In this document: one piece after another, positions 10,801 through 17,366 of the stretch
Numbering within the stretch: the stretch's first letter is position 1
Layout: each line of letters opens with the position of its first letter
NCBI RefSeq assembly: GCF_036013935.1
Contig: NZ_CP107902.1
Location: 930,001 to 994,000 of the forward strand
Source: Streptomyces sp. NBC_00461
GTDB lineage: Bacteria; Actinomycetota; Actinomycetes; Streptomycetales; Streptomycetaceae
DNA length: 64,000 nt
Reading direction: 5' to 3'
Position numbers and translations under genes: made by a program
The notes under the pieces: model-generated
The model's database searches: none
What the model saw: only the letters and a program-made list of their open reading frames with translations
Told to the model about the DNA's origin: nothing

Positions 10801-11154
10801 GCCGAACTGATGGCATTGATCGGCCTCGCCTTCTCCGTCTTCGACGTGGGCAGTGTCGCCGGGGGTGCGAAGGCGATCGCTCGCGGGGCGACCGAGGCCT
10901 TGCAGCTGGGCCGGCAGGCCGGTGCGCGGGGCGCGGTGCGGGCGGTGACCGGGGGCGCTCGGCGCACCATCGTGGCCGATACGACCGAGCAGATGCTCAG
11001 GCACGCCCTGCGCGAGGCCGTGACGGCCTTGGCCGTGACGCAGGTGATGGACGTGCTCGCGGCTCGCGTGCTCGGCCCCGTGGTCACGGACTGGGCCCGT
11101 GACCAGGGGCTGCTGCACGGGACGTCGGACCGGCCGGGAGAAGGGGGCGAGTGA
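7861..11154 (+). CDS. 1,097-residue protein in tape-measure/cargo position
   Basis: GTG start at 7861, three bases after the previous stop. Layout: residues 1-350 a mixed alpha/beta region; about 350-490 a linker extremely rich in Pro, Ala, Lys and Gly; about 500-900 mostly helical; about 910-960 a long hydrophobic stretch (ITVLALLCAPLGATLAGAV) able to form membrane segments; then a helical C-terminus with more small-residue hydrophobic patches. No catalytic motif is recognised. In contractile tails the gene after the tube usually encodes the tape measure, whose hydrophobic parts enter the target membrane; a membrane-active cargo or effector is the alternative. The long disordered linker is unusual for a tape measure. 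The stop overlaps the start of the next gene. Confidence 0.7.
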   Translation: MSLHVHVPIRVALVEPVTGHELTLLERAVGDACRTALLTARREFLDVRGSGRRIVVDRPDPVFTGRPAPQELRERAARAATRGVTAGISASGLLRRRPVPSVRAEPFDASRLGRDEDGATYRIPSYDRPGKEEAVRFFHQRGDRPAPGSLRPAAGTVLTVNEAAAVAWSEHLDRSGAVWQPEIHGYPGYAGLVSAEGRQRRALVWISDVTAIDPVGQLPKGSYRENWQELDLLTWQPRPGGRVGFRQATVTGGLAPYHDLERTERQGTVEEIEKLITELLDAGHEPAGHPLRLAAARRRYAELMLGGATEPTVLFRLHGDRRMFAVLKATTPSPIRFVTALPPAGLESRAASPGFGPAASGRRPASGTPAASGSGTKAAPAPARAPVPGTRLGPTPKPKPAPAAPAPGTKPAVPAKPERGATPPGTTKPEPQPGSASRPGPGVPAPPPTPGEARPERAVPGAEDAGGAAAGGSLPEGPERVWPGTDAPGEDVVCAAYEGEPALTALVSRQDALAQNMRRIARLLDVDECAHPGMFTLNCARAVAVRARGVGLASVRSPVTTQVAVRADGGGNNGFVDVRPGQAPEVEQLRILARAVALLRRLADDIVAAYQLAENAPLIRPHPGTPGPQAAAWALRFLTDVHGVLSESCMHLYAETCRVLLLQQLRSSGAAIAQRRGPNAEETLEHFARVLDILCGSAVKLLVLRRAVRHAERIGAIGTVREVLSRRQTRYHAGDREYDYAKPAPIGEVNPQTLSELVDARIERRGTGYAAVEGGRVWTPEDLERGILSRRTLVNQVDPLYFQVEDIERVFASAQGDPGFLRRHLTELLGTLAAANEEMTRKATEAHSGAFFALEASQFVARTGGKDARGLSFALSGIHAMSDDELRPYAGDVPEYGEGVNLAIDRKGGFDAVKQVFATAGITVLALLCAPLGATLAGAVTSAVSLGLAVHENLGAQEKVGLYRALEDPDALQRWQDVELAELMALIGLAFSVFDVGSVAGGAKAIARGATEALQLGRQAGARGAVRAVTGGARRTIVADTTEQMLRHALREAVTALAVTQVMDVLAARVLGPVVTDWARDQGLLHGTSDRPGEGGE

Positions 11155-12476
11155 TGGCCACGCTCGGCACTGGGGGCGTCGACGGGGGCGCCCTGCTGGA
11201 GCAGCTGCAGCGCTGGGGTCGTACAAATCCCGAGATGCAGCGGATCATCCGGGTGCTGGGCGCTGCGCACGGCGGGAGCAGGGCTGAGGAGCTCGCGCAC
11301 GACCTGGCCAGGGTCCTGCTGACGCGCGCGGTGGGGGTGCACGAGCGCCGGCTCGACGTCACGTGCGGCACGCTGCACGACGTACTGAACAGACTCTTGG
11401 GAGACCGGGAGGCGCTGCGCGGGGCAGGGAGCGCGGCACGCGGCGCCGCGGCGCGGGAGGCGGACCTGCGGACGCTGGTCTCCGCCCTGGACGAGCTGCG
11501 GACGCTGGACCAGACGGTCACCTGGATGCTGGGCGACAGCGAGCACGATCTGCGGACGGCCGTACGCAGTCAGCTTCAGACAGCGGCGGGCCCCCTGCGC
11601 TCGTCCGCTCCCGTGCCCGAGCCGGGTGCCCGGGCCGTCCGTCCCGGCGGCGCGGGCACCACCGCGCCGCGTCCGGCACCGGGGACCGGAGAGGCGGCCG
11701 TGGCAGCCGGCAGGCGCCTGTTCGAGGCGATCGAGGCACATCCGCCCGCGCCGAAGCGGGCCGGCCGCACCGGCCCCGGCAAGGCGTACACGGCCCAGCA
11801 GTTGGGCCGGCAGCCGAAGGAAGTCAGCGCGGCGGCGCTGGCGTTCGTGGACGCCTTCCGGGCCGAGCACGGGGACCGGGCGGTCGCCGCCGCGGTCCGG
11901 AACATCCTGGCCGGTGCCGACGATCTGGCGAAGCGCAACCGGATGGCCATCGCGGTGCTGGTCGCCCATGGCCGGCTCAGACCGGAACGTGCCGTCCCCC
12001 GGCGCGGGCCGCAGGACCGGGCCGGCGCCTATCAGGAGAAGGCGACCGGAACTCGCCTCGAATGCACCGGAGTTCTGCCCGACCCGGTGGGGTCCTTCGA
12101 GACGGTCGGCATCGTCAACGGCTGGGTGCGGGAGGCAAAGCACACGCAGGCGCTGCTCGCGGAGTCGGGCCCTCTGCGTGGCCGAGGCGGCCCGCCCGGG
12201 CAGCAGCACCGGACCGCTGACGTCGTGACCGAGATGCGCGGGCAGCCGCCGCTGACGGCGCGTGAACTGATCGCCGGGTACGAGGAGACGGCCCGCATCC
12301 CGCTCGCCGCCGAGATGGAGCGCCAGCTCGTCTTCGCCCAGGACAACGGGCTGCACGGGGTGGAGTGGGTCACCAACTCGCCGGAGCTCAGGGACGAGTT
12401 CGAGCGGATCTTCACCTCCGAGGTGGGCACGCCCCGCTCGGCTGTGCGGATGTACTTCTCGGTGGTGAGGGACTGA
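11154..12476 (+). CDS. 440-residue protein with REase-fold-like C-terminus, candidate nuclease payload
   Basis: Starts at ATG 11154 (or GTG 11151), overlapping the previous stop, and ends by overlapping the next ATG. N-terminal half is helical (to about 160), followed by a Pro/Ala-rich linker and a helical middle. The last 130 residues show a pattern seen in restriction-endonuclease-fold toxins: an aspartate region (DPVGSF), then VNGWVREAKHTQ with an E327-A328-K329 core, then a helix 'MERQLVFAQDNGLHGVEWV' and a short strand/helix end. This resembles the D...ExK...Q arrangement of Tox-REase domains carried at the C-terminus of polymorphic toxins. It may therefore be an injected DNase. No immunity gene is obvious beside it. 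A structural tail protein is the alternative. Confidence 0.65.
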   Translation: MATLGTGGVDGGALLEQLQRWGRTNPEMQRIIRVLGAAHGGSRAEELAHDLARVLLTRAVGVHERRLDVTCGTLHDVLNRLLGDREALRGAGSAARGAAAREADLRTLVSALDELRTLDQTVTWMLGDSEHDLRTAVRSQLQTAAGPLRSSAPVPEPGARAVRPGGAGTTAPRPAPGTGEAAVAAGRRLFEAIEAHPPAPKRAGRTGPGKAYTAQQLGRQPKEVSAAALAFVDAFRAEHGDRAVAAAVRNILAGADDLAKRNRMAIAVLVAHGRLRPERAVPRRGPQDRAGAYQEKATGTRLECTGVLPDPVGSFETVGIVNGWVREAKHTQALLAESGPLRGRGGPPGQQHRTADVVTEMRGQPPLTARELIAGYEETARIPLAAEMERQLVFAQDNGLHGVEWVTNSPELRDEFERIFTSEVGTPRSAVRMYFSVVRD

Positions 12477-12970
12477 TGACCTCCTCCTCCCGGCTCGACG
12501 AGTTCCAGAGCCTGCCCGCGGCCATCATCACCGACGGCCTGCTGGCCGTACCACTGTTCGCGGTGCAGCGGCTATCGCTGAACGAGCGCTACACGCTGCC
12601 GCCGATCGGGACCCCCTCGTTCCGGGCCGCGGTGGGCAACGCCACGGAGGCGGCCTCCTTGACGGCCCTGCTCATCGGGCCCCAGCGGCATGCCTGGATG
12701 CAGGCCCTGAAGCTGATGGCCGACTTCGCCAAACGCGGCGGAGCCCTCGGCCGCTTCACCGGTGGCAGGTACGCGGGGCTGGTGCTCGCGACCCGGATGG
12801 CGGTGCGCATGAACATGCACGTGACCGACCTGTCCTTCACGGCGTCGCCGCAACGCCTGGACACCACCGAGGTCACTATCGGACTGCATCAGGTGGCGCC
12901 GCCGGGTCCCGTCGACCTCCTCGTGGACGCGGGCGCCCTGGCGGCCTCGACCTTTACGGAGTTCCTGTGA
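12476..12970 (+). CDS. small tail/baseplate protein, unknown
   Basis: 164 residues; ATG 12476 overlaps the TGA of the previous gene, and the stop overlaps the GTG of the next, so the three are translationally coupled. The frame reads FQSLPAAIITDGLLAVPLFA near the start and 'LSFTASPQRLDTTEVTIGL' near the end, alternating patterns consistent with a small beta-barrel-containing tail component. No named family is recognised. Position just before the spike genes suggests a hub or tube-to-baseplate adaptor. Confidence 0.65.
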   Translation: MTSSSRLDEFQSLPAAIITDGLLAVPLFAVQRLSLNERYTLPPIGTPSFRAAVGNATEAASLTALLIGPQRHAWMQALKLMADFAKRGGALGRFTGGRYAGLVLATRMAVRMNMHVTDLSFTASPQRLDTTEVTIGLHQVAPPGPVDLLVDAGALAASTFTEFL

Positions 12971-13509
12971 CGCGCGTCCTGCCCGCCGGGTACAGCCCGC
13001 TGCCGTTCAACCCCGCGCTCGGCCTGCCCCAGCAGGTTCAGGTCACGGCCGGCGGCCGGGCCCTCACCGTCAGCCTCGTCGCCATGACCGCCGACCTCGT
13101 GGCCACACTGACCATGGAGCCCACCGCGCTGGTCGTGGAGGGGGCGCAGGAGGAGGCCCGCCGCCCGACATCCGCCGCGGACGCCCGGGCGGCTCTGGCC
13201 GCTCCGCCGCCGGAGAGTCTGACGACCGCCGCCGTGCGGCCGTATGTCGTCGTCGTGGACGCGGGCAGGGTGATCGGCTCGGCACCCGTCGTCGTGGGGC
13301 GCCCGATGCCGTTCGGGACCTCCGCGAGCAGCAGCCTGCTGCTCGAAGTCCTTTTCCTCGATCTCCGGCTCGCGGCCGGTTCGCTGGTACAGCCCGGTGA
13401 CGTGGGCAGCCGCGTTCTGGCAGGCGTACGGCTCCCGGCGGCCGACAGCCCGGTCCGGATCCGCCAGCCCGAGCACCCCGAAGGAGATCCATATGACCTT
13501 CTCGACTGA
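12967..13509 (+). CDS. small tail/baseplate protein, unknown
   Basis: 180 residues from GTG 12967, which overlaps the preceding stop by four bases. Beta-strand-rich, no helix-breaking linker, no membrane segment. The end overlaps the start of the spike gene (13493) by 17 bases. I cannot assign a family; gene order (before spike, gp25 and J genes) suggests a baseplate hub or tail-completion role. Confidence 0.65.
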   Translation: MTRVLPAGYSPLPFNPALGLPQQVQVTAGGRALTVSLVAMTADLVATLTMEPTALVVEGAQEEARRPTSAADARAALAAPPPESLTTAAVRPYVVVVDAGRVIGSAPVVVGRPMPFGTSASSSLLLEVLFLDLRLAAGSLVQPGDVGSRVLAGVRLPAADSPVRIRQPEHPEGDPYDLLD

Positions 13510-15406
13510 CACGGCCGCCGGCCAGGTGGTCGGCTTCCAGGCCGGATGGGCCCTGGTCTTCCGCAAGGACAACGGCAAGGGCTTCCCGGACGAAAGCGCC
13601 CCCGCGCTCCGGCTGTCCCACGCCGACTACCCGGCCGAGCTCGCGATCGAGGCCGACAACAACCTGCGCGGAGCGACGTTCGACATCACCGTGGACGGCA
13701 TGCGGGACCGCGACTACCACGCGATCGCCCACGGCGAGTACATGCACGTGGAGATCCGTCTCGGCTGGTGGGATCGCGGACTGGGCTTCGTACAGGCGGC
13801 CCTAGCGGCCGTCGGAGCCGTCCTGCCGGGCGCCCCGGGAGGCGAGAAGGACGGCCTCGAGACAGTCCTGCACGGCCGGGTCCTCAGAGTGGAGCGCGCC
13901 CACGGCGAGTTCACCTACCGGGCCAGGTTCTCGGGCATCGACTCCGCCTTCCACCGCATGCGGTGCCGGAAGCCGCAGCATCCCATCAACCCCAAGCAGC
14001 GCACCGTGATCGGGTACGCGACGGAACTGTGCGTGACGGACACCGCGGTCGGTATCCCGGTCTACGGGGAGGGCCAGGACATTCCGGTCGAGCGCAAACT
14101 CGAGGCCGGCGCCGCCGACTCAGTGGTGGAGCTCCTCGGGCAGGTGGCCCAGCTCACCCACGGCGGCCCCGAGCGGTTCAAGGTGCCGATGTTCCTGCGT
14201 CTGGGCCGGCTGCACGTGGGGCGCGCGAAGGGCAAGGTCAAGGACGGCCACCGCTGGGAACTGACACCGCAGACCGGGCTGGTGGAGAGCCGTCCGCTGA
14301 TCGAGCCCGACCCGGACGCGAAGGTGCTGGGCTCACCCTTCGCCACGCCGAAGGTGCGGCGCTTCATCCTCACCCTCCTCGGCCGCCCGGACATTGCCGT
14401 CGGCGACGTGGTACGCGCCGATCTGCCCAACCCTTCGCCTGCCGGCCTGACCGACACGCTGGCGACTTCGGCGATCGGCCCGCTGGGCGATGTCTTCACC
14501 GGCCCAGACGACCGAAACCCCCTCGACTACACCGTCGTCGGCTTCGTGCACAAGCTTGGTCCGGCCACGGGCTTCGTCACCCGGCTCACCGTGCAGTGCG
14601 GGCCCGCCGACGACCGCCCGGCTCTGGGCACGCGGTCGGGCAGCAGCGACGAGGCGTCCCGGCTCGCGGCCGCCCTCGCCGAAGAGCGCCGGCAGGCTGC
14701 GGCCGAGCGCCGCACCCACGAAGTGGGAATGGTCCGCAGACAGGACGTCGCCGCCACCTTCCGCGACGGCCACGACGTCCCCGCCCAGTCGCTCGCCGTC
14801 GACGAAGGGCTGGCCGACACGCCCTCGCCCAACGTCCCGGCCCGGGCCGCGCCCTCGACCACACCCACCCAGCTGGTGGACAAGCCCTACCTCACCCCGT
14901 ACGCCTACGGCGGGACGGGCCTCGTCGTGCCGCACTATCCCGGGATGCGCGTGATGAGCCTGCACTACCGGGAGGAGCTCCAGAACGCCGTCGTCGCCGG
15001 CGCGCTCTGGGAGGACGGCGCGGCACCACGCTCCCACCTGGGCGACTGGTGGCTGAGTCTGCCGACGAACCTGGCTGGCACCGATGACTCGGGCGAGTCT
15101 GCCCCGGACCCGGCCTCCGCCCCCCGCCCCACCGGCCCGGCCAGCCACGACCTGATCAACGGACTGGGCAACCGGGTGATTCAGGTCGGCGGCCTGCGGA
15201 TCACCGTCGGCCGGGGCCTGATGAAGCCCGTGGGCCAGCGCCCCGACGACGCCGCCGACGGGGAGCTCATCATCGAACACGCCGTCGCCAATGCCCGGAT
15301 CAGCATGGACGGGCACGGCAACATCGAGATCAGCACTGACGCCAACCTCACGCTGGCCGCCGAGAAGATCACTTTCCGTACGAACTCCGTCGTGGAGGTG
15401 CCCTGA
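13493..15406 (+). CDS. VgrG-like spike/hub protein
   Basis: 637 residues from ATG 13493, chosen because AAGGAG lies at 13481-13486; the frame is open upstream but only as the shadow of the previous gene. The N-terminal 350 residues resemble gp27/late-control-D hub domains (AELAIEADNNLRGATFDITV; FTYRARFSGID). A low-complexity, charged region follows at about 390-470. The last 40 residues, 'ARISMDGHGNIEISTDANLT', are short repeats of the kind that form the triple-stranded needle of VgrG/gp5 spikes. The protein would form the trimeric puncturing hub at the tip of the tube. Its stop overlaps the next start (TGATG). Confidence 0.8.
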   Translation: MTFSTDTAAGQVVGFQAGWALVFRKDNGKGFPDESAPALRLSHADYPAELAIEADNNLRGATFDITVDGMRDRDYHAIAHGEYMHVEIRLGWWDRGLGFVQAALAAVGAVLPGAPGGEKDGLETVLHGRVLRVERAHGEFTYRARFSGIDSAFHRMRCRKPQHPINPKQRTVIGYATELCVTDTAVGIPVYGEGQDIPVERKLEAGAADSVVELLGQVAQLTHGGPERFKVPMFLRLGRLHVGRAKGKVKDGHRWELTPQTGLVESRPLIEPDPDAKVLGSPFATPKVRRFILTLLGRPDIAVGDVVRADLPNPSPAGLTDTLATSAIGPLGDVFTGPDDRNPLDYTVVGFVHKLGPATGFVTRLTVQCGPADDRPALGTRSGSSDEASRLAAALAEERRQAAAERRTHEVGMVRRQDVAATFRDGHDVPAQSLAVDEGLADTPSPNVPARAAPSTTPTQLVDKPYLTPYAYGGTGLVVPHYPGMRVMSLHYREELQNAVVAGALWEDGAAPRSHLGDWWLSLPTNLAGTDDSGESAPDPASAPRPTGPASHDLINGLGNRVIQVGGLRITVGRGLMKPVGQRPDDAADGELIIEHAVANARISMDGHGNIEISTDANLTLAAEKITFRTNSVVEVP

Positions 15407-15876
15407 TGCCGCCCGGTCCCCTCCTCGCCCCGTCCCCCGCGAGCGCGACGGCCCTCAAGCGCCGGTGGCTGGGCCACGGCCTGGCCCTCGCACCGGTCGA
15501 AGCCGACAGCCTCGGGCACGATCTGGTTCTCATCGGCGGGCGCGAACTCGCGCTGGTCGAGGGCGAGGAGAACCTGGCGCAGGACCTCGCCGTCGCGCTG
15601 CTCACCCCGCCCGGATCCGACCCGCTCCACGTGCGCTTCGGTTTCGACGGGCTGCACGTCCTCACCCAGGGCCTCACCCCTCCCCTGTCCCTGGAGATGC
15701 TGCGGCTCTCCGTGCTGCGCACGGTCTCCGCCGACTCCCGGGTGGCCGAGGTGCTCGACCTCACCCTGGAGGAGACCGGCCCTGGCACCCGCCGCTGGAA
15801 GGTGAACGTCGTGGTGCGCACCGTGGTGGGCGGGGTTGTGGAGACGGCAATCGGTGAGGTCACGGCAGATGACTGA
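15406..15876 (+). CDS. gp25-like baseplate wedge protein
   Basis: 156 residues. The motif region 'ENLAQDLAVALLTPPGSDPL' followed by a fold ending 'RRWKVNVVVRTVVGG' matches the compact gp25/Mu gp46-like lysozyme-related wedge proteins, which are about 110-150 residues and join the sheath to the baseplate. Its position between spike and J proteins is the standard order. It starts inside the previous stop codon and overlaps the J gene by eight bases. Confidence 0.75.
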   Translation: MPPGPLLAPSPASATALKRRWLGHGLALAPVEADSLGHDLVLIGGRELALVEGEENLAQDLAVALLTPPGSDPLHVRFGFDGLHVLTQGLTPPLSLEMLRLSVLRTVSADSRVAEVLDLTLEETGPGTRRWKVNVVVRTVVGGVVETAIGEVTADD

Positions 15877-17323
15877 GAGCGTGCAGACGACGGACCTGGA
15901 GGACCTGGCGCGGATCAGCGGAACCGGCAAGGCCTTCGGGATCACGCCGGAGGGCTTCGTCCCGAAACCGCTGGCGCGGCTGCTGGACGAGAAGATGGCC
16001 GCGGCGCGGGTGCTGTTCGGATCCGACGTGGATCTGACAGCCGGCAGCGCGCTGCGCAAGATCCTGGAGATCGTCGCCCTGGAGGAGGCGCGGACCTGGG
16101 TGCATCTCGGGCTCGCCTACGAGGACACCCGGGTAAGCACGGCGGTCGGTGACGCCTTGTCCCGGCTGGGCGAGGAACTGGGGCTGCCCCGCCCGCACCA
16201 CCGGGCGACCGGCCAGATCCGGCTCTCCCTCGCCCAGGACCTCCCGGCCGATGTCCCCCAGCTCCCCCTCCAGCGCGGCGCCCGCCTGCTCACGGACGGG
16301 GGCCTGGAGTTCTTCGTCGACCAGGACGTGTCCCTCAGCAACGCCGTCCGCCAGGCCACCGTCCCGGTGACCGCCCTGGTGCCGGGGCCGGAGTCCGACA
16401 TCGACCCACTCGGCTCCCCGGCGGACCGGATCGTGGGCTTCCGCCCGGAGGACCCCGGCACGGCGCTGCTGCGCCAACTGGCCGAACGCCTGGGCGCCCA
16501 GCCGGTGGTCGTCGAGCACACCACCGCGACCAGCGGCGGTGCGACGTACTGGAGCGACGCTCGCTACCGCGATCTGCTGCTGTCCTACCCGCGCAACGTG
16601 TGGTCCCCCGACGCCGTGCGTCTGACCGTCGCCCTCGTTCCGGGCGTGCGCCAGGTGCTGGTGAAGGACCTCTACGGGGGGCTGGACATCAACCAGCCCA
16701 TCTTCGGCAGCTTCACGTTCCTGGAGCGGCTCTTCTCCCAGGAGCGCAGCCTCGGCAATCCGTACTTCTTCACCGTCCTGGTGGCGCCTGAGGAAGGCGC
16801 CATCTGGGAGCAGCTGTACGCCCAGGTGGAGGCGGCCGTAGACCAGGTCCGGCCCATCGGCATCGCCCCGCAGATCGACCGGGCGCGACAGGTGAGCGTG
16901 GGATTCACCTGCACGATCTCGGTGGAGGGGCTGCCCATCCCGGTGGGGCCGGGGGCCACCGTCCAGGCCGCCCCCGAGGCCGTCGCGCTCAAGCAGCGCA
17001 TCCTCGACCGGGTACGGCGCCGGCTGCTGGCCCTGGGCATCGGCGAGCCCGTGCGCTACAGCGAGGTGATGTGGGCGGTCATGGAGGAACCGGGGGTTGT
17101 GGACGCCCGGGACCTGGTGCTGCGGCGCTATCCGCCCCAACTGTCCGCCGGTGAGCTGGCGGCCGCCGAGCCCGGCGAGGACCAGCCCGGCGCAGACCAG
17201 CCCGGCGGGAGCGGCACCGTCCCCCAGGCCCTCCGGCCGCTCCGGCCACTGGAGGACGTCCTCGTCGGCCCCACGGAGATCGCACAGCTCGTCGGTTCCC
17301 CGGACGACATCCGGATCGTGTGA
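15869..17323 (+). CDS. baseplate J-like protein
   Basis: 484 residues from ATG 15869 (the frame is open to 15836 but that part is a shadow). Typical J-protein features: N-terminal helical part (AGSALRKILEIVALEEARTW), 'RGARLLTDGGLEFFVDQDV', a central 'VRLTVALVPGVRQVLVKDLYGG', and a C-terminal 'RVRRRLLALGIGEPVRYSEV'. J proteins form the wedge dimers of the baseplate that trigger sheath contraction. Near the C-terminus is a Pro/Gly/Glu insert (PGEDQPGADQPGGSG) that looks disordered. Confidence 0.85.
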   Translation: MTESVQTTDLEDLARISGTGKAFGITPEGFVPKPLARLLDEKMAAARVLFGSDVDLTAGSALRKILEIVALEEARTWVHLGLAYEDTRVSTAVGDALSRLGEELGLPRPHHRATGQIRLSLAQDLPADVPQLPLQRGARLLTDGGLEFFVDQDVSLSNAVRQATVPVTALVPGPESDIDPLGSPADRIVGFRPEDPGTALLRQLAERLGAQPVVVEHTTATSGGATYWSDARYRDLLLSYPRNVWSPDAVRLTVALVPGVRQVLVKDLYGGLDINQPIFGSFTFLERLFSQERSLGNPYFFTVLVAPEEGAIWEQLYAQVEAAVDQVRPIGIAPQIDRARQVSVGFTCTISVEGLPIPVGPGATVQAAPEAVALKQRILDRVRRRLLALGIGEPVRYSEVMWAVMEEPGVVDARDLVLRRYPPQLSAGELAAAEPGEDQPGADQPGGSGTVPQALRPLRPLEDVLVGPTEIAQLVGSPDDIRIV

Positions 17324-17330
17324 GGCACGC

Positions 17331-17366
17331 ATGCCGATGTCACCCGACCCGAGGGACCCCCGATGA
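17331..17366 (+). CDS. possible 11-codon leader peptide coupled to next gene
   Basis: A short frame, ATG 17331 to TGA 17366, encodes MPMSPDPRDPR. Its stop overlaps the ATG of the 768-residue gene (17363) as ATGA. Apart from the gene in front this is the only 40-base gap in the spike-to-wedge part of the operon. It may serve translational coupling; equally it may be chance in a short GC-rich gap. Confidence 0.25.
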   Translation: MPMSPDPRDPR

